A stretch of 15,490 nucleotides of DNA from Proteobacteria bacterium UBA5122 (lineage in GTDB: Bacteria > Pseudomonadota > Gammaproteobacteria > Tenderiales > Tenderiaceae), in NCBI GenBank assembly GCA_002415485.1, contig DHYU01000008.1, forward strand, positions 11,111 to 26,600. Reading direction: 5' to 3'. Under the pieces are notes generated by a model. The model was not told where the DNA came from and ran no database searches. It saw only the letters and a list, made by a program, of their open reading frames with translations. The position numbers were made by a program, and so were the translations under genes. Positions 13,696-15,490 of this stretch are shown here, in pieces. How positions within the stretch are numbered: the stretch's first letter is position 1; each line of letters starts with the position of its first letter.

Positions 13696-14241
13696 ATGCA
13701 TCGACAACAGCTGCAAAGCAAACTGGCGCAACACACCCCCGCAGATGACAACGAAGCCGACATGCTGCAGCAGATCATCGACTTCGTCGCCGCCGAGCCC
13801 GAGTGTTTCGAACGCAGCCTGCAGAAGGGCCACATCACCGGCTCGGCCTGGATCATCGACCTCGATGCGCAAAAGACCCTGCTCACCCACCACCGCAAAC
13901 TCGACCGCTGGCTGCAGCTCGGCGGCCACTCCGATGGCGATGCCGACACCCTCGCCGTCGCACTGCGCGAAGGGCGCGAGGAATCCGGCCTCGACCAGCT
14001 GGCACCGGTCACCCCCGCCATCTTTGACGTCGACGTGCATTTGATCCCGGCCCGCGGCAACGAACCGGCCCACTATCACTACGACGTGCGCTTTTTATTA
14101 CGCGCCGACAGCAACGCCCCATTGGTCATCAGCAGCGAGTCGAAGGACCTGGCCTGGGTGGAACTGGCACAGGCCGAGGCACTGGCGCCCGACGCCTCGA
14201 TCCTGCGCATGATCCGCAAGACCCACGCCCTGCGCGGCTAA
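13696..14241 (+). CDS. NUDIX hydrolase of the GGHxDGD type
   Basis: A 181-residue NUDIX protein. The box (G77 to L99, HSDGDADTLAVAL then REGREESGL) keeps the catalytic RE and EE residues but has alanine for the first glutamate and glycine for the hydrophobic residue after RE. The GGHxDGDxD variant is a recognisable NUDIX subgroup, whose substrate I cannot tell. Residues 1-45 are a helical N-terminal extension, and the C-terminal part (HYHYDVRFLLRA, then ESKDLAWVELAQ) completes a normal NUDIX fold. The mnmC start follows 5 nt after the stop, so the two are co-transcribed; a functional link is not established. Confidence 0.9.
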   Translation: MHRQQLQSKLAQHTPADDNEADMLQQIIDFVAAEPECFERSLQKGHITGSAWIIDLDAQKTLLTHHRKLDRWLQLGGHSDGDADTLAVALREGREESGLDQLAPVTPAIFDVDVHLIPARGNEPAHYHYDVRFLLRADSNAPLVISSESKDLAWVELAQAEALAPDASILRMIRKTHALRG

Positions 14242-14246
14242 GCCCC

Positions 14247-15490
14247 ATGCCGCTGCCCGCCATCCGCCCGGCGCAGATCGAGTGGCAGGACGACACTCCC
14301 TGCGCCCGCGACTACGGCGATGTCTATTTCTCACGCGCCGACGGTTTCGCCGAAAGCCGTTACGTCTTTATCGACGGCAACCGTCTCCCCGAGCGCTGGC
14401 GTGACGAAGGCGATTTCACCATCGCCGAGACCGGCTTCGGCAGTGGCCTCAACTTCCTACTCAGCGCCCAGCTGTGGCTGCAACGGGGCCAATCACAGGA
14501 CTGCCTGCACTACATCAGCGTCGAAAAACACCCACTGACCCAAGCCGACCTGCAGCGCGCCATCGACCACTGGCCACAGCTCGCCGGGATCGGCCAGGCG
14601 CTGCTGGATGCCTACCCGCCACTGGTCGCCGGCCAACACCGGCTGACGCTGTTTGATGGCCGCATCCAACTCGACCTGCTGTTCGGTGAGGCCAGCGCAT
14701 GCCTCAGCCAGCTCCACTGCCCGCGTGGCGTCGACGCCTGGTTTCTCGACGGTTTCGCACCGAGCAAAAACCCGGACATGTGGCAACGCGAACTCTTCGA
14801 CACCCTCAGCCAACTCAGCCACCCCGCGACCACCCTCGCCACCTTCACCGCCGCCGGCGACGTCCGCCGCGGCCTGATCGCCGCCGGCTGGCAGATCCAC
14901 AAACGCAGCGGCTTTGGCAAAAAACGCGAGATGCTCTGCGGCCAACGCGCGCCCGGCGTCAACACTGTCGCGCCACGCGCGCCCTGGCTTTGCCCACCCA
15001 GCACCATCGAATGCGCACAACAGGCCATCGTGATCGGTGCCGGCCTGGCCGGTTGCGCCAGCGCCCACGCCCTGGCCAAACGCGGCTGGCAGGTGACCTT
15101 GATCGAGCGCGCGCCCCAGATCGCCGCGGGGGCCTCGGGCAATCTGGCGGGCGTGGTCATGCCCCGGCTCAGCGCCGACATGGGCGACGATGCCTGTTTT
15201 TATCTCAGCGCCTTTCTGCACACCGTGCGGGCACTCGGCCAGCTGCGACACCGCCACCCACAACTCGACTGGCAGGCCAGCGGGGTGCACCAGCAGGCCA
15301 GCGCCGCCCAGCTGGCCAAATTGCGCGACCTGCCACTGCCGCCCGAGGTCTTGCAGTGCGACGAGCAGCATCTCATCTTCCCCGCTGCCGGCTGGCTCAG
15401 CCCACCGCAGCTATGCCAGACCCTGCTCGATGACGTCGGCGCGGCGATCGACCTGCAATGCCAGCACCAGGCATTGAGCCTGAACTACAC
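14247..15490 (+). CDS. mnmC: bifunctional tRNA modification enzyme MnmC, partial (3' end cut)
   Basis: The first 414 codons of mnmC, open to the right edge; E. coli MnmC is about 668 residues, so roughly 250 residues are missing. MnmC finishes the mnm5s2U modification at the wobble uridine of several tRNAs: the oxidase part removes the carboxymethyl group and the methyltransferase part adds a methyl group. The N-terminal methyltransferase domain shows ETGFGSGLNFL (61-71, SAM binding) and DGFAPSKNPDMW (168-179). The FAD oxidase domain starts at about 260 with IVIGAGLAGCASAHALAKRG (dinucleotide-binding fold) and LIER, then GASGNLAGVVMPRL. ATG 14247 lies 5 nt after the NUDIX stop, without a clear Shine-Dalgarno sequence. 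The fused form is typical of gammaproteobacteria. No frameshift in the visible part. Confidence 0.96.
   Translation, partial: MPLPAIRPAQIEWQDDTPCARDYGDVYFSRADGFAESRYVFIDGNRLPERWRDEGDFTIAETGFGSGLNFLLSAQLWLQRGQSQDCLHYISVEKHPLTQADLQRAIDHWPQLAGIGQALLDAYPPLVAGQHRLTLFDGRIQLDLLFGEASACLSQLHCPRGVDAWFLDGFAPSKNPDMWQRELFDTLSQLSHPATTLATFTAAGDVRRGLIAAGWQIHKRSGFGKKREMLCGQRAPGVNTVAPRAPWLCPPSTIECAQQAIVIGAGLAGCASAHALAKRGWQVTLIERAPQIAAGASGNLAGVVMPRLSADMGDDACFYLSAFLHTVRALGQLRHRHPQLDWQASGVHQQASAAQLAKLRDLPLPPEVLQCDEQHLIFPAAGWLSPPQLCQTLLDDVGAAIDLQCQHQALSLNY

Noticed and set aside
13252..14079. A 275-codon minus-strand frame over cheV and the second NUDIX gene
   Set aside because: It spans two well-supported genes in opposite orientation and has no recognisable motif or start signal.
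1..15490. A defence island, prophage, integrative element or CRISPR array
   Set aside because: No integrase, transposase, phage structural gene, regular direct repeats or tRNA-flanked junction was seen; the recognisable genes are typical chromosomal ones.

Overview
The window looks like ordinary chromosome of a gammaproteobacterium with fairly GC-rich DNA. The pointers are a fused MnmC (methyltransferase plus FAD oxidase), an HrpB-type helicase, a PrpA-like phosphatase, a CheV protein and a PpiB very close to the enterobacterial one. I cannot name the genus. I see no rRNA, tRNA, CRISPR array, insertion sequence, integrase or phage gene. The window is mainly housekeeping and stress or surveillance genes, with several small proteins I do not recognise.

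Layout. Left part, minus strand: an unrecognised 105-residue protein (134-451) and a secreted DUF4124-TraB/GumN protein (598-1620). Then plus strand: a 71-residue membrane protein (1695-1910), a PrpA-like Ser/Thr phosphatase (1960-2661) and an AGCS sodium:alanine-type symporter (2680-4020), ended by a strong hairpin terminator. Facing it is a minus-strand beta-propeller protein (4076-5338). A divergent plus-strand gene encodes a small secreted helical-repeat protein (5530-5982), whose stop codon overlaps that of the convergent msrA (5979-6617).

Middle, all minus strand: a response regulator (10028-10735) followed by a TatD-associated radical SAM protein (9382-10017), then hrpB (6809-9316), a frameshifted small membrane ORF (6617-6744) and msrA. 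Upstream of these, a cyclophilin gene (11505-12002) overlaps by 4 nt the gene for a NUDIX hydrolase (11062-11508).

Right part, plus strand: an unrecognised HExxH protein (12096-12620), a CheV-type CheW-receiver protein (12709-13629), a second NUDIX hydrolase (13696-14241) and mnmC, which runs off the right edge (14247-15490+).

Four genes are preceded by a -10 hexamer followed directly by CGC (TACAAT, TATACT, TACAAT, TATAAT). In two of them the start codon lies exactly 6 nt after the hexamer, which predicts leaderless mRNAs. I found no clear new defence or mobile system. The best leads are the frameshifted small membrane ORF that abuts msrA, the response regulator and radical SAM pair, the HExxH protein, and the periplasmic protein with a 17-18-residue repeat.
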